Assembly: GCA_035610835.1 (NCBI GenBank)
Contig: CM069458.1
Coordinates: 35,520,718 to 35,584,717, forward strand
Direction: 5' to 3'
Length of the DNA: 64,000 nt
Origin: Ophiura sarsii
Taxonomy: Eukaryota > Echinodermata > Ophiuroidea > Amphilepidida > Ophiuridae
The notes under the pieces were generated by a model. It did not search any database. It had not been told where the DNA came from and saw nothing but the letters and a program-made list of their open reading frames with translations. Positions within the stretch are counted from its first letter, which is position 1. Each line of letters begins with the position of its first letter. This document shows, piece after piece, positions 1 to 11,524 of the stretch. The position numbers and the translations under genes were made by a program.

Positions 1-371
1 TTGTGGGACTTTTACGATGACCTGAAAATAATATTTTGAACCTGAACCCATCTTACAATTACTCACACGAAAAAAGTGAGACGGCGTCATTGTCGTACGT
101 TTGAGTTCCAATTGTTTCCAATTGGAATCAAATTGTTTTAATTGGCATATAATATGGCTGATGGATTCAAATTGCCGTCAAATCGGTTGAAATACTGTAA
201 GCCTACCTCTTGATGATGATGAGTAATTTCCAAACAAATTTGATACCATTTTGGTTATTATTTCACAGGTGAAAATGAGAGGTTCTCATGTTAAACATGT
301 TGATGAACATTATGTGGTGTAAAAGTGAACACGATCTCCTCTAAGTTGCCGGTATCTGTGACACGCTGTAC

Positions 372-445
372 CTTACAAACGCACTTACCACTTTGTCCAT
401 AAAAACAACTCGTCAGCTGACTAGGGGAACAGAAAGAAGCATTGC
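372..445 (-). CDS. ASIC-like gene, exon 6 (CSPSQL...KCVC), last visible exon
   Basis: Acceptor CTATTTTCAG at 446. Encodes (G)[24 protein letters not shown], corresponding to the family segment after MPG that contains C-x-P-x-Q...CxC. The donor is placed at AAG/GTACAG (371), a weak match to consensus. The frame stays open to a stop near 291, so the 3' boundary is less certain than the others. No TM2 exon was recognised in 1-371. Confidence 0.7.
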
Positions 446-3400
446 CTGAAAATAGCATGAAAGTATGTAGGCCCTTGTTAAAAACAGACCGTTTCGATTT
501 GTCGCTACTATACATGTAGTTTAATCAATTCCAAATTGGCGAAAAAAGTTCAGTTTTTATCTCTCCGAGAGCAAGAGTAATCCAAGCGTACGCGAGTCCG
601 GGACGCGAGTAGTTAAGGCCACGCGCACTCGGTCTTGGACACACGCACGCGTACGGATATGATGCGAAGTGCACAGTGCACGTGTTGCATTCTGTGTTCA
701 TTCGCTGCTGTAGGACGGCTTCGCCAATTTGGAACTGATCTAACTATTAGGTGCAAACTAATTCGATTCATAATCCCAACAGCAAACGTCTGCATGCCCA
801 CCAGAATATATTGCAACTATTACGCATAAGAGTTTCTGCGAATTTTAGAATGAACACACATGTCGTAATGATCATCAGCTGAACATCTGTCGCAAGCCTA
901 TGAACCTAAATCGTTTGCTCGCGCTACCGAGCTCGGCTTTCAAGAAAGGGTTCGATTCCAGAACAAGATACTCCTTCCTGGGCACCATTCAATCATAGAA
1001 GGTCCGTCCACATGAGCCGAATTCAACATACTTACACCAAATGTTGGCGGTTGCACGAAGAGAGAAAAACTAATACTCAACGAAATATGTAGATTTACAA
1101 GAAAGATTAATTACATAAAAGATGAAGATTAAATCTATACACCTGACCATAATCACACCATAATCACACCATAATCAGATAGTCCGGCAACCAAAGTACA
1201 GTTTTCCTCTTTTATCCACTCTCCTCTGTATTGTATGATTTCTTAACCATTTCACTGATTGTAATGTAAAATGTCTAATAGTCCTACACAACAACATCTT
1301 AACCATTTTTTAAATAAACGAATCCAACAAGCTTTACTTCTTTTTTCAGCGCGATGCGGCGCGGCTTTGAATGCACATTATTTACTGCACCTTGTCAATC
1401 ACCCACGCTCAGTGTTCTGAAGTGAATGAAAAACGCAGAATAACGCAATCGCATCATCCAATCAAAAGTCATCTGTTTGATAATTTACATATTAAATCCC
1501 TCCCACTGCATAAGAATATTCAACAGCTGTGGAATAACCTACCTGGCATGTAAAAGTGTCGACAACCGCACCGGGCTACTATGAAATCTGTTTCGCATTC
1601 CAAGTAGCATTTAGACTCTGTGTAATTGGCAGTGTACTTCAGCGTTTTATTGCCACATTGGCCATATGGGGCTGACAGGCTGGTCATCTCCGTGACATCC
1701 AGACGGACTGGTGTGTGTGTTCCAGGCTGCAGTTCAATTCCGTAATCCCCCAGATTAGGATAGTCACCTTTGGGATGAACGAGCATCTTAAAGCCGATGT
1801 TTTCCCGTGGAGCAGCAACGACTTCTGATTCTTCCCCGTTCAAGATCAGACTTAGTCCTTGTGATTGACCTATTAAACATCAAAAGGAACCATTCGAATA
1901 AGTTGGCGGCAATCAAACTGGGGTTTTTTTGCGGTAAATGTCAAGAATTTGTGAAATACATTACGCTACAAGGCCCGCTTAGCAGCGCTATAAGTTGTTG
2001 CCCTAAAAACCGGCAACAAATTTAAATATTCGCCTTCCATCAAGGCTGGTTGCTATAAATGACATAATTCTCGTGTGCAACCAACCGGCTGTATTGCAAT
2101 GCCCATTGAGCATGTTGAGTAGTTTAAACGCTTGAGCATGGATGTAATTTGCAACATAATGGAAACTCACCCATGCAGTCAGCAAGAAGTACTGCTCGAT
2201 TTTAAATATACAACCAGGTAATCCTCTCGTAGTAATTGATAACAATAGGTTTACTAGACCGAATTAATAGCGCTCCTAAGCGGGCAATTTATGTCATGTA
2301 AAGACGACAGAAGGGTTAATTATTTAAGGCGCTACTGTGCCAAAACGACATGCATTGATCATCAATATCATCCAATGATCATCTCTGTCTTGAGTATGAC
2401 ATGAATCAAAGCTGGTGACAAGACATTTACTGTTTGTGCATCTAAATATCACGTAATGACTTTTCAATATATATTAGATAGTTTTTTTCTGTTAATGCGT
2501 TCAAGAAGGCACTCAAGACATTCGTGATCATTATTAATAAACAAAATCAAAGTTGATGGCAATTGTGTCTGAAATATGAGGTGCGTGTAGTAGCATCATG
2601 TACAATACCCAACGGTCTGAGTAGTCCAATTTAAAATCAAATATCTGGTTAAAAATCATGCTTAGGCGACGAAAACACCCTGTTCTACGGCCAAACTGAC
2701 CTCTCAGGTAGGCTTGGTCGGTCAGGGTTTTTAGGTGGGTACAAAAAAATGAGTTTTTGGTGAGTTTCCAGCAACTTTACAAACAAAATCAAATATTTCA
2801 AATATTTTGTTAAATTTTCACCAAAAAAAGAAATTTGACAATTCGAACAACAACATTGGTCGGTCAGGCCCGTAGAACAGGGTTGTTGTTTTTGTCGCCT
2901 AATAGAAATATTAAAAAAATACTATGAAAAAAAGATTCTTCAAGTAAAATTAAATAGTATATATTGATTTAAGTTACACTGACCTGGTGTATCCACTATT
3001 GATGTATCATTAAAGGTAAAACAGACACCGTAATTGGTCGCTACAACTGTAAAGTCTTCTGGTCCACAGGGATTACCTCTGAATTGGCATCTGTGTCGTG
3101 AATTTAGAACATGTAAATTTTGATTTGAGTTGCATCGTCTATTCTGGACGTTAAAGGGAGAACTGCGCTTAAAGCCTTAGGCCCACTCCTATCAGCCAGC
3201 CAGATCCTCTGGGAAATGCCGCAGTCATGAACGGGTGTAAGCTAGTTCACTCAGAACTGGTTGGAGTGGACCTGTGCCTTGAGCGTAAAGATGCATTGTT
3301 TTTGCCAATGCCCGGATTATGAGCATCAAAGGGAGAAGATATTTGGAAGTTGGAAGTTGGAGAGACCTGATGTGCCGACAGCAATGCATCTGGAGATTGA

Positions 3401-6400
3401 GGGTTTCCAGGACCAAAAGGTCCGTTCATATTCCTTTCGTCGGCCAATGCGCAACGACGCGAGTATGATACGGACTTAATCCACCGCCTCCCGTCCCAGG
3501 TCGGGGATAGCTGCACTGCATGATACTATAGTATGGACAGGCAGGATTAAAGATAGATGACCCGATTTTCATCTTGATGTTTTCTATTTTACATGAAAGG
3601 TCATCCTTAAAATTGTTGCATTCCAAAGTTTGAGTTGCATAACTCCAATGGTTCTATTTTTAGAAGCGCAAGGTCAAAAGACATGTGCCCATTGAGTAGT
3701 CACAGACTGGTTGGTGGTTTAATAACCATCTTTGGCAGTAATTCACCACATTTTAGCCTATAATTTCCAAATGAAACATTTCTGGCCCCTAATATTTTAC
3801 AGACATAATGAGAAAAATATGGGGATTCTTCTGATACCAAAATATCTTGATGTGAAAAAAAAATCATAGCCCCAAAAAAGTGATCGGGTCATATACCTTT
3901 AAGAGAACCCGGTCTTGCTGTAACAACTTCCTTTGTCTGTGCACACAGATGTCGACGCAGAACAAATCAGGAAGCGGCTGTTAATGGCGTTGGTGTAAAT
4001 CTTGTAGTTGTCTTGAAAACAGTATAGAGGGTATGCAATGAACCAACCGGAACGGTATAACAATGGATCGGGCAGCCATTATGGAGGTATAGGCTAGTCA
4101 CGTATTCGGATTGACAATTAAATTTCCCGCTCCATGTGATCTGAACTGACCAAATCATATTGTTCCGTGGAATCCATCTTGGAGGCACAGTTCAAATGAG
4201 GACATAGTGACGTAGCATTGCATACTCTCTATTGGCATTAGGATTCTAGTCTGCACTGCCAAGGCAATTATTAACAGTCGCGCGTCTGTGCTGATGAACG
4301 TCTCGAATGGATAGCCGAATAAGCTCAATTATGTCATACATGTTATGAAATGTATGCAAGGTGACGTCACTAGGCCGTCCCAGCACGAAGTTAAATGAAT
4401 GAAGTATAGTGACGGTCGTTTAGAAAACATACTTTCAGTGACGTAACCAGGGTGGGCGACACCCTGCCAGGAGGCTCGCCCCCACCCTGATGGCTCCCAC
4501 CCCCCTCATCAAACGAAGTGGCTATAATCATGTATTTTTAACCAAATTAGTCGGTTAGGCCTTCATGTGAATACTTTCGACACGGTTCTCATTTTGTCAA
4601 GCAGTGTTAATAGAGCACGTAGAGCCCGCCCTGATATTTGCATCACAGTCTTACGGTACTATGGCCCTTGAATACGAAGAACAATTATAGCCACTGGGAT
4701 CAATTTAGAGCAAATTAGGGCGTGTTCACACTATAATTTCTATCCGGGACACGAGTCTATCCGGATTCTATATCCAGATTGATAAACAAACACGTTCATT
4801 CTAAAATCGATGTGGATAATATCCTGATTGAAATCTGCAATTTTCCAGGTTTCAAAATGTTAATCCGGATCATGTTTTTACCAGAAATTCCTGCTCAAAC
4901 TAGGCTTTTTAGCCGGATTATACCCGGGTTTTATCCGGGAGGTGCTGAAAGCTTGCTCTAATGTGAACACGCCCTAAGTGGTGTGGATGTTTGTCAAGAA
5001 ATGGGTTATACTTACAATTCAATCATATTGTCCAATAAATGAGCACTTTCCAATATGAACTCAGACAGATCCGATCTACCGGGATAGTATTCTGATGGGG
5101 TATAATTCTGTTTAACCATAGGTGTAGATATGCCTCGTTTTGGAAATAATTGTCGAACCTCTTCGATGCCATGATAATATGCACCAAGATAACCCCCGTA
5201 GTAATTTGATAGGACACTGAGCCTTTAAGAGATATACATAATTATAAATCAAGACATTGACACATAAACTTAATACAGGGTCAATAAATAGGCAGGTAGA
5301 ACACCTTGTTTAACAACTTCCCAAACGGCGACGAAACGTATTTTGGGTTTTCGGCTTTCTGATTGGTTTGTAACTACTCAAGATTATATGAATACGCGTT
5401 TAAAGGCATATTATGTGATCTTTTCCAGAGAGCGCCCTCTATTCATGATTTTTTTTAGAAAGTAGATTTTCTTGCAGATTTACATTTCTGATCATAAATC
5501 GTACATACATTCCAAGTTACAGAGCGGTACGATTCCTAATTACCTCAACATCATGGTTTTAGAGTGAATTTAGAGTGAAAATATAAACTGTCGTGTTATC
5601 CCGACAGTTTATTTTCACTCTAAAACCATGATTTTGAAGTAATTAAGAATCGTATCGCGCTGTAACTTGGAATGTATGTACGATTTATGATCAGAAATGT
5701 AAATCTGCAAGAAAATCTGCTTTCCATTTTTTTCTCGATGTTGAGGGCGTTCCCTGGAAAGATCACATAATATACCTTTAATGCATTTGACGCACTTGCC
5801 AGCACGCACCAAATGACTCTTGCGTGGAAAAGTAAACTAAATGCAAGGGATAATGACGGCGCGATACTACTTGCATCCAAACGTACACTTCAATGTATAG
5901 ACTCGTGAGTCAGCCATCTACGATTTATTTTTGCACAAGCAAAATAACATTTACTGACAATTTTTAAGCACATTTTCTTTTTAATAAATTGACCGTTCAT
6001 CCTGTTTGGTACACTTGTAAAACAAAAATTAAAATGTCATACTACCTGATCATATTTGTATTGCAAATAGTGACGTCAGGGAAAAGCAGCTCATCTCTGA
6101 CATCATATGAAAGTTTCGTATTAGTTTCATGGGTAATGAACTTTGATGTAGACAGGTAGATTTGAATTGAGAGACCGCAGAGTGCGCCCAAAACGATTAG
6201 AAGCCAAAATAACCTGTAAATATAGAGCAAAATTAACATCAATTGTTTAGTACGTTTTAGAATACACCTAGCAACAAAAGTCCCTTACCAGGTGCTTTGA
6301 GGTTGGCTAATTCAAAATAGATAATCGGTACCAAAAATCTGACATATATACGGTGTGTCATAAGTGATTACCCCCCTGGCACTGCCGATTATCATCATTA

Positions 6401-8557
6401 TTGGAGAGAAGATGTTGTGCACAGCTCTACCACACATCTTATTATGGTAGCCTACATGTATTAGATGTATCTCAGCGTTTAGACCATCAAAATTGATCGG
6501 GTTTTCAGAATTTTATAGCTGTTTTACTGAAGAGGTCAAATTTAAAGGTACCTGTACCTCAGCGAATACGGCGGGATTATTAGGTCGGCCATGTTTGGTG
6601 ACGTCATTGTGACGTCATGCATGTGATGTTTGTACTTGTTTTGGTATGTATGGAAAGAGGGGACCTCTAGCTATGTCATGGTACCCAAATAGGCATACTC
6701 TGCATTTGCAAACATTTAACGAGCCTCCCTACTGTATGACACGTGACCAACTTTAAAGTCATGTTCTTCGATAATGGAAAATATTCCATAATTGACGTTG
6801 AGGGCGCTTGTCGACGTACACTGGGTACAAAGAGTGCAAGAAGTGTTTGATCATGATGGTGCCAACAACTTCAGGTCAGACTCATCACAAAACTAAAGTA
6901 TTGGTACGTTTATACCTTTCTAAATAATCATTTACACTTGTAATTTATAGGGGGGGTAATCACTTATGACACACGGTATACATTAAATGAGCACATTTCT
7001 TCTCCGCAGTTTGATACCTCATTCAACAAAATCGAATGGATACTTTTTAAGTTATGGCGGTTTCAATGACCGCGCATAACAACAGCAAGGTTGCACTAGG
7101 TATAGGAAATCATTGATTTGTGTGTGATTACGCACTGTGTGTGTAAAGATAGCAAAGACTTTCATTCTTCACAGCTCACTCCAGACCCATTCATCCATAG
7201 AGCACAGAGTTATGACAGTAATCACACACAAATCAATGATTTCCTATACCTAGTGCAACTTTTTCTGTTGTTATGCGCGGTCATTGAAATCGCCATAACT
7301 TTAAAAGTATCCATTCGATTTTGTTGAATGAGGTATCAAACTGCGGAGAAGAAATTTGCTCATTTAATGTTTATTTCAGATTTTTGGTACCGATTATCTA
7401 TTTTGAATTAGCCAACCTCAAAGCACCTGGTCAGGGACTTTTGTTGCTAGGTGTACTCCAGCTGCCGCGTGTGTCAAAATGTATCCCATTGACGAAAATA
7501 AAATTGCCGATACTCTTTCATCTGTTCAATATCCGTTAAGCTTTCGCCCGGAAGCTATCTGCCAACCATTCTGCCAAACATATATCGTTCCATGATGAAA
7601 ATATTGTTGTATGCATGCCGGATGAAATGTGGTGAAATCTGTATCCCCGCCCCCAAAAAAGGTATCCTTATCTAGGCATTACCAACAATCATTCAATTGC
7701 CTCTCTATAACCAAGAAATCATCATAGGGCATCATAATTCTCACCTGTGCCGGAAACTTTTTCTGAAGATGCATATTTCCATCAAACATATTGCAAGCTT
7801 GTTGCAAGTTCATTTTTGTAGATGAATGTTGCCAGATTGGGTAAATAGTACGCCTATCTGTCGTATATTCTCCATTTAGTTAATAAAGGCCTACACGAAA
7901 TTAATTTAGTTGGCATTTGTCATGTTGTACGCATTCAAAGGTAGACGATTTGTTGTTCCATCGAACAATTCTCTACGTTTTCAAAATAGTATGCAATCAT
8001 GATCGTGACACTTATGTGACACTTATAATGCAAAATTGAATAAAAGGCCCTTAATCTTATTGTACATTTTATTTGACGCTAAAACCCTGCATATCAGCGT
8101 AGCTCCAAGTTCGTACGCATTTACGGCATCTTACAGGCCGCCGTTTTGGGGACAATTAATTTTCTAATTTGTCTTAAAACATGGCGTATTTTTACTTTTA
8201 TTTTTTTGCTCCTCGTCATCTACTATACACCAGAAGTTCAGAATCTTCAAAGCAATAAAAAAAAATGGCTAGCCTTATATAAGAAAACATTGGACCTTAC
8301 CTCCTAAATGTTCCACTATTAGTTCCGCCGATATATTTCAATCCCGTAAAGCTAGTCTCTTGGGTAAATTGTGCCAGTCCAGAACAACATCCCGTAGCGG
8401 GTTCCTCCTTCTTCTCGTCCAAAAATTTCTTATGATTTGGTAGATAATCCGGAGGTGCATTGGGACCTTGCGATGTTATTGGGAGGTTGTAGTTCTCCAC
8501 CTCGTTAACCCACGCATGGAATTTCTTATGACCATCTGGGTACAGTTGGACGGTCAT
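372..8557 (-). CDS. DEG/ENaC (ASIC-like) sodium channel subunit, 3' partial, six exons
   Basis: Subunit of a trimeric plasma-membrane cation channel of the degenerin/ENaC/ASIC family. The model joins exons 8557-8301, 6213-6046, 5216-5016, 3090-2984, 1869-1543 and 445-372: 1134 nt, 378 codons, with every junction in a matching phase and flanked by GT-AG. Visible: a short cytoplasmic N-terminus, TM1 at about residues 87-107, the post-TM1 block FPDVTICN (130-137), [14 protein letters not shown] (from 210), [19 protein letters not shown], and the cysteine-rich CYLECE...[10 protein letters not shown] then NASFCSP...KCVC. These occur in this order in ASICs. Family members are about 500-600 residues, so the palm/TM2/selectivity-filter exons are missing, presumably beyond position 1. 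The upstream in-frame TAA and the short N-terminus support the ATG at 8557. The ligand (protons, peptide or other) cannot be read from sequence. Introns carry several MITEs. Confidence 0.9.
446..1542. other. ASIC-like gene intron 5
   Basis: Holds one short MITE (524-741), a triple repeat of ACCATAATCAC at about 1144-1178, and a degenerate tRNA-like T-arm word near 950. No other coding signal seen. Confidence 0.5.
524..741. mobile_element. MITE with CCAAATTGGCGAA termini (TTAA-type)
   Basis: Left end TCAATTCCAAATTGGCGAA and right end TTCGCCAATTTGGAACTGA are inverted copies, with a TTAA at the left flank (522-525) and CTAA at the right. The interior is rich in GCGCACGCGT-type words. A second copy lies at about 25000-25210 and a right half at about 24330-24496. 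No ORF inside: non-autonomous. Confidence 0.7.
1543..1869 (-). CDS. ASIC-like gene, exon 5 (palm and thumb Cys block)
   Basis: A 327-nt exon, phase 1 at both ends; acceptor TTTAATAG, donor GTAGGT. It starts [17 protein letters not shown] and includes [13 protein letters not shown] and [12 protein letters not shown]...[23 protein letters not shown]. The extracellular Cys pattern and MPG terminus are diagnostic of DEG/ENaC channels. N-glycosylation sequons NKT and NYT are present. Confidence 0.94.
2662..2902. mobile_element. MITE with TTAGGCGACGAAAACA termini
   Basis: Starts TTAGGCGACGAAAACACCCT and ends with the inverted counterpart ...TTTTTGTCGCCTAA. The inner words TCTACGGCC/CCCGTAGA extend the inverted repeat past 25 bp. 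About 240 bp, no ORF, within intron 4 of the channel gene. Confidence 0.75.
2984..3090 (-). CDS. ASIC-like gene, exon 4 (first conserved Cys pair)
   Basis: A 107-nt exon with acceptor GACACAG (3091) and donor GTCAGT (2983). It encodes [28 protein letters not shown]..., matching the ASIC block C-x-F-x-G-x-P-C-G-P-E-N-F-T...GKCYTFN. It contains no ATG, so simple ORF finding misses it. Confidence 0.9.
3547..3902. mobile_element. TTAA-flanked MITE with GATGACCCGAT termini, copy 1
   Basis: TTAAAGATAGATGACCCGAT at the left and ATCGGGTCATATACCTTTAA at the right form inverted ends closed by TTAA on both sides. The interior matches, in reverse orientation, the element at 27672-28026 (shared words ATTGAGTAG, CTTTGGAACAC-like, CTTTCATGTAGAATAG-like). 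Sits in the intron between channel exons 3 and 4. Confidence 0.7.
4715..4976. mobile_element. MITE with TTAGGGCGTGTTCACA termini
   Basis: TTAGGGCGTGTTCACACTA at the left; right end reads TAATGTGAACACGCCCTAA, a near-perfect inverted copy. The interior repeats TCCGG/CCGGA words (TATCCGGATT, TTATCCGGGA). About 262 bp, no coding capacity. Confidence 0.8.
5016..5216 (-). CDS. ASIC-like gene, exon 3 (finger region)
   Basis: Acceptor GGCTCAG at 5217; donor GTAAGT from 5015. Encodes [20 protein letters not shown] through [19 protein letters not shown]. The final block resembles the family segment that precedes the first conserved extracellular Cys. The true frame is not the longest open one here; it was chosen because phase and homology agree with exons 2 and 4. 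Confidence 0.85.
5399..5781. mobile_element. Foldback MITE (AGGCATATTATGTGATC), copy A
   Basis: Nearly the whole 383-bp element is one palindrome: TTAAAGGCATATTATGTGAT at the left and GATCACATAATATACCTTTA(A) at the right, arms of about 185 bp meeting at AACTGTCG...CGACAGTT near 5585-5610. TTAA flanks both ends. Two further copies lie at 29480-29866 and 30025-30406. Located in the intron between channel exons 2 and 3, so a transcript would carry a long hairpin. Confidence 0.85.
6046..6213 (-). CDS. ASIC-like gene, exon 2 (TM1)
   Basis: Acceptor TTTACAG at 6214; donor GTAGTA from 6045. Encodes TM1 ([14 protein letters not shown]...) and the family signature [10 protein letters not shown]. Exon length 168 nt, entering with two bases carried over and leaving with two bases (AG), which join T of the next exon to give Ser. 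When THETNTKL is aligned on its TKL, the His falls one position before the ASIC His pair, so proton sensing should not be assumed. Confidence 0.92.
6263..7455. mobile_element. TA-flanked foldback MITE, split by a nested element
   Basis: TACACCTAGCAACAAAAGTC at 6263 and its inverse GACTTTTGTTGCTAGGTGTA ending 7455 bound a long palindrome. The left arm (to about 7115) is interrupted by a different element at 6347-6980; the right arm (about 7210-7455) is uninterrupted and shows the arm before insertion. Lies in channel intron 1. Confidence 0.85.
6347..6980. mobile_element. Mariner-type MITE (CGGTGTGTCATAAGTGATTA), nested
   Basis: Left TATACGGTGTGTCATAAGTG and right CACTTATGACACACGGTATA differ by one base across the terminal repeat, followed inward by a C run or G run. 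TA/TATA flanks fit Tc1/mariner target duplication. Comparison with the intact arm at 7360-7400 shows where it entered the older foldback element. Confidence 0.85.
8301..8557 (-). CDS. ASIC-like gene, coding exon 1 (N-terminus)
   Basis: Encodes residues 1-85 plus two bases, ending TFRR just before TM1, followed by a GTAAGG donor (8300). The cytoplasmic end contains [10 protein letters not shown], which lies where family members have the conserved HG-containing pre-TM1 segment, although no exact HG pair is present. An in-frame TAA lies about 44 nt upstream of the ATG. A possible acceptor (TTTCAACGCAG) sits directly before the ATG, so a 5' UTR exon further right is possible. Confidence 0.85.
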
Positions 8558-10778
8558 CCTGCTGCGTTGAAAGCAGACGCAGAAATGAATTGAATATAAT
8601 TATCATCTCCTGGTAAATGTGCAAATCATCATTACCTGTTGCTATTAACAACGGATATGTTTTCATATCAGGCATACATCATACATATTGTGTTTCCAAG
8701 ACAAATCATCACCATCCCAGACAATCCACATATTATAGGAATATCTTTAAAGCATATCCGTAATGCGATCGATTGTTAATCATATTGTGTAATTAGTTGA
8801 TGTGATCATTCAATAATTCCTCTAATTGCGGCTTATGCAATAGCTTATTCAAATAGCAACTAATTAACTACTTTATTAGTTGATATGCTTTCATACCAAT
8901 GATGCCTTTACTTACAGTATTTTTCCTAGCGTCGATACGGATGATAATGCACTGTCATTGAAACCAAATTGCAAGATATACATGTACAATGATGTCCCAT
9001 GTCGAATATGAAAATCATAAGTTTCTGTCCATACATTTGGTTTTATACTGTTCAATTCCAGATCAGTGGCCAGTAATATTGCAATTTATTCTAGCGACAA
9101 TTATCAGTGTCTTTCGTTCGTTTATACTTCACCTTTTACTTCAATTGTCCAAGTCACCTAATTGTCCAAATTACCGTTGCAGATACCGTTTAGGGTATGA
9201 TATCCTTGTCTTGTGAAGAGGGTGGGGGTAATAATTCACAATAATTCACGATAGGGTGGTTTCTGAACCACACCACTAAATACTATTCTTAAACAGCTAA
9301 GAATGTTTAGGCAATTTTCATTGGTTCTCAGAGAAATCGGCGACATGTATATGAGACAACTTCACACAGCGTATATAAATTAGCGTGACTACCCTCACGC
9401 AATGCGTGGTAACTATAGATTTCTTCCATAACCTGATAACACGCACTTCTGCAGTGCATCTACTGCGCTTTTCCTGCGTGCTTATGTGGCGCGTTACGCC
9501 GACGCATGGCGTACTCACGACACAGGATTGGATGGAATGTTTTGGGGTTATTCGATACTAACAGGGGTAAAAGTTGACAAATGTGGGCAATTAAAGTTAC
9601 AATTTTAATTAAGAATGCGGCGTCATTGTTCCACTTAAAATAATACTACCGCCCGCATTTATGTCAGACAATATAACACGAGTACAGTCTAAAAAAATAC
9701 CTTTATATTCTGTAATTGATGGTGCTGCCCATTTCTGTTCATGTGGTTTCAGAATGTATCCATGTAAAGTATAAGTTTAACGTCCTACATGTAGAAAAAA
9801 AGCACAAAGTGTTGTTAATGTTCCTAAATGTTGTACTGTTTAGGATTTGTAGAGTGTTCCCTCCGTATTAGGCCTAAAATCTCTAGTTTGTTTCTTGACT
9901 GGTATTATTCCACATGATTTCACTGTTTCCCCGGATGTGAGGCTATAAAAACTTATCTTATAGTCTAGACAGCCTGTCGTACCTGAGCTAAGTTTCATTT
10001 GTTCGTGGAGAGAAAAAAAATGGTAAACCCCTACGAAAGTGCTTGTTTTGGGGCAGAAAACATTTAGATCTTCAATAAAAACAATAATTTTAAAGAACCA
10101 GTTTGCTCTATATTATGTTGAGAAAAATTAACAAGAATTTGACCTCTTGAGGCTCTTTAACAATGTTTCCCACACAGAGCAATATAAAACGTAAATAGTT
10201 GGTGTAAGCATGGTAAGTTACTTGATGCTGAAAACCTAGCGGATACCTGCTGCATGGAACCGAGAACGAACCAGAACATTCAGCGTTATCGTGGTGTTTG
10301 TTCAGTGACTTGCAACACATGCATGCAAAAGTAAATGGCGGTGAAACTGTAATACTTTCCTTTTTCCTCCCTACCCCTATATCGAAACGTTTATCTGAAA
10401 ACATAACACACATGATCTTGAAAATTAAAATTAAAGTTCATGGCTTGACTTATAACTGCTTTCTACTCTTTTAAATCTCAACGCAAATCTTGAAATTGAA
10501 AGTTTGATGTTTTAACAAAGGGATGAATGAAGGAAATTTATAGAGGTGTAACCGGAGAGAACAGGGGGCATTTGTTCCCCCTGTCAGAAGGATCCCCCCC
10601 CCCCCCCCCCCCCCCCGTGATATAGGATTCTTACTTGTAAGAACCTATTTCAGTATTTTTCTATTCTTTAAAAAGTGGTTGATCGTCAGGTATAAAGATT
10701 ATTTTGCCTATTATAGCTAGTAAGTGCTACGAGTATAAAGAGATTTAAGCTTGGAATCAATATCATTGCAGGATTATG
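8558..10778. other. Non-coding, upstream of channel gene
   Basis: AT-rich DNA. No recognisable gene. Contains part of a low-complexity GT/GC-word region (about 9330-9520) and a C23 tract at 10594-10616 next to a GTAACCGG...CAGGGGGC repeat (10545-10600). Confidence 0.5.
10545..10616. repeat. G/C-hairpin repeat (GTAACC...CAGGGGG) plus C23 tract
   Basis: GTGTAACCGGAGAGAACAGG followed by GGGCATTTGTTCCCCC and a 23-base C run. Similar arrangements occur at 4438-4510 (GTGACGTAACCAGGGTGGGC) and 24111-24200 (GTGGCGTAGCTCAGGGGGGG), suggesting one diverged family whose end begins AGTGRCGTARC. Confidence 0.45.
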
Positions 10779-11034
10779 TTAATACTTTCCATGCGGCTTT
10801 TTGTTTTGCCATATTATACAAAACATGTTTTCAGAAATTTTTCACAACTTTCAAGGTCTATCTCAAGATTTACTGAACCAATACTAGGCATATTTGTACT
10901 TATTTCAATGCATTTCAAATGGTGATTCCAGATATGGTAATGAAATTTAAAAATGTTGATATTTATTATTTTTGAAACATTTTGTGAACATTTGGAATGT
11001 CGTCTGCAGACGCCTGCCGCGTGGAAAGTGTTAA
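10779..11034. mobile_element. TTAA-flanked MITE with CTTTCCACGCGGC termini, copy 1
   Basis: TTAATACTTTCCATGCGGC at the left and GCCGCGTGGAAAGTGTTAA at the right, flanked by TTAA. Just inside the right end is the palindrome CGTCTGCAGACG. Other copies: 18322-18557, 34058-34295 and a shortened one at 55740-55874. Confidence 0.8.
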
Positions 11035-11094
11035 TGTCAAGATTCTTGAAAAAGTTATCTGGACTGTTATGGGAACTTATTGACGAGATTCTTC

Positions 11095-11420
11095 GTACAT
11101 GTCCAAGGAAAAACCACTAACTCCACAACAAATGTTAAGAAAGGAAACAGGCTGTATCCGAAACGTCAACACACAAGCAAGTGCAGTGGACTATAATTTT
11201 GGAAAAAATGTTTTAGAATACGATCGAACCCTTAATTGACATGTTGTTTGAACCACAATACGCGCTATTTCGATCATGTGAAAACACAAACGTATTTATG
11301 GTTGCCTGAAGATTCCCCTTCCTCATACCCCTTCCCCTTTCCCATGACCAATGTTGCGAGGGCATGTGCTGATGGTGAACATTTGTTTCTCCATGCTAGA
11401 GTTTTATTACAATCATCCCT
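11095..11420 (+). repeat. Dispersed repeat with GGAAACAGG...GAAACGTC, copy 1
   Basis: Shares AGAAAGGAAACAGG, CGAAACGTC, TTGACATGTTGTTTG and GTTGCCTGAAGATTCCCCTT with the diverged copies at 13190-13660 and 13740-14260. No long ORF; class unknown. The GAAACGTC word is common at the ends of several retroelement types, so a retroelement origin is possible but unproven. Confidence 0.55.
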
Positions 11421-11524
11421 TCTCTTTACAGCATACGAGTATGACAGTTGCATGCATACGCAATGTTATATAGGTGTTTACAGTTTAAAAATCATTGTTA
11501 AATGTGTAGCGAAATATAATAATA

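Noticed and set aside
291..371. Continuation of channel exon 6 to the stop at 291
   Set aside because: VQRVTDTGNLEE... does not resemble the family after CxC, which normally continues with PC; intron read-through is more likely, though the donor is weak.
905..960. Possible tRNA gene (GGGTTCGATTCC)
   Set aside because: Only a B-box-like word is present; the T-stem does not pair properly and no A-box or acceptor stem was found.
2003..2245. 80-codon minus-strand frame between channel exons
   Set aside because: Neither homology nor splice phase fits the channel; exons 4 and 5 join directly in frame across it.
11125..11180. Hammerhead ribozyme (CGAAACGTC)
   Set aside because: No CTGANGA core at the required distance in this or the other two copies.
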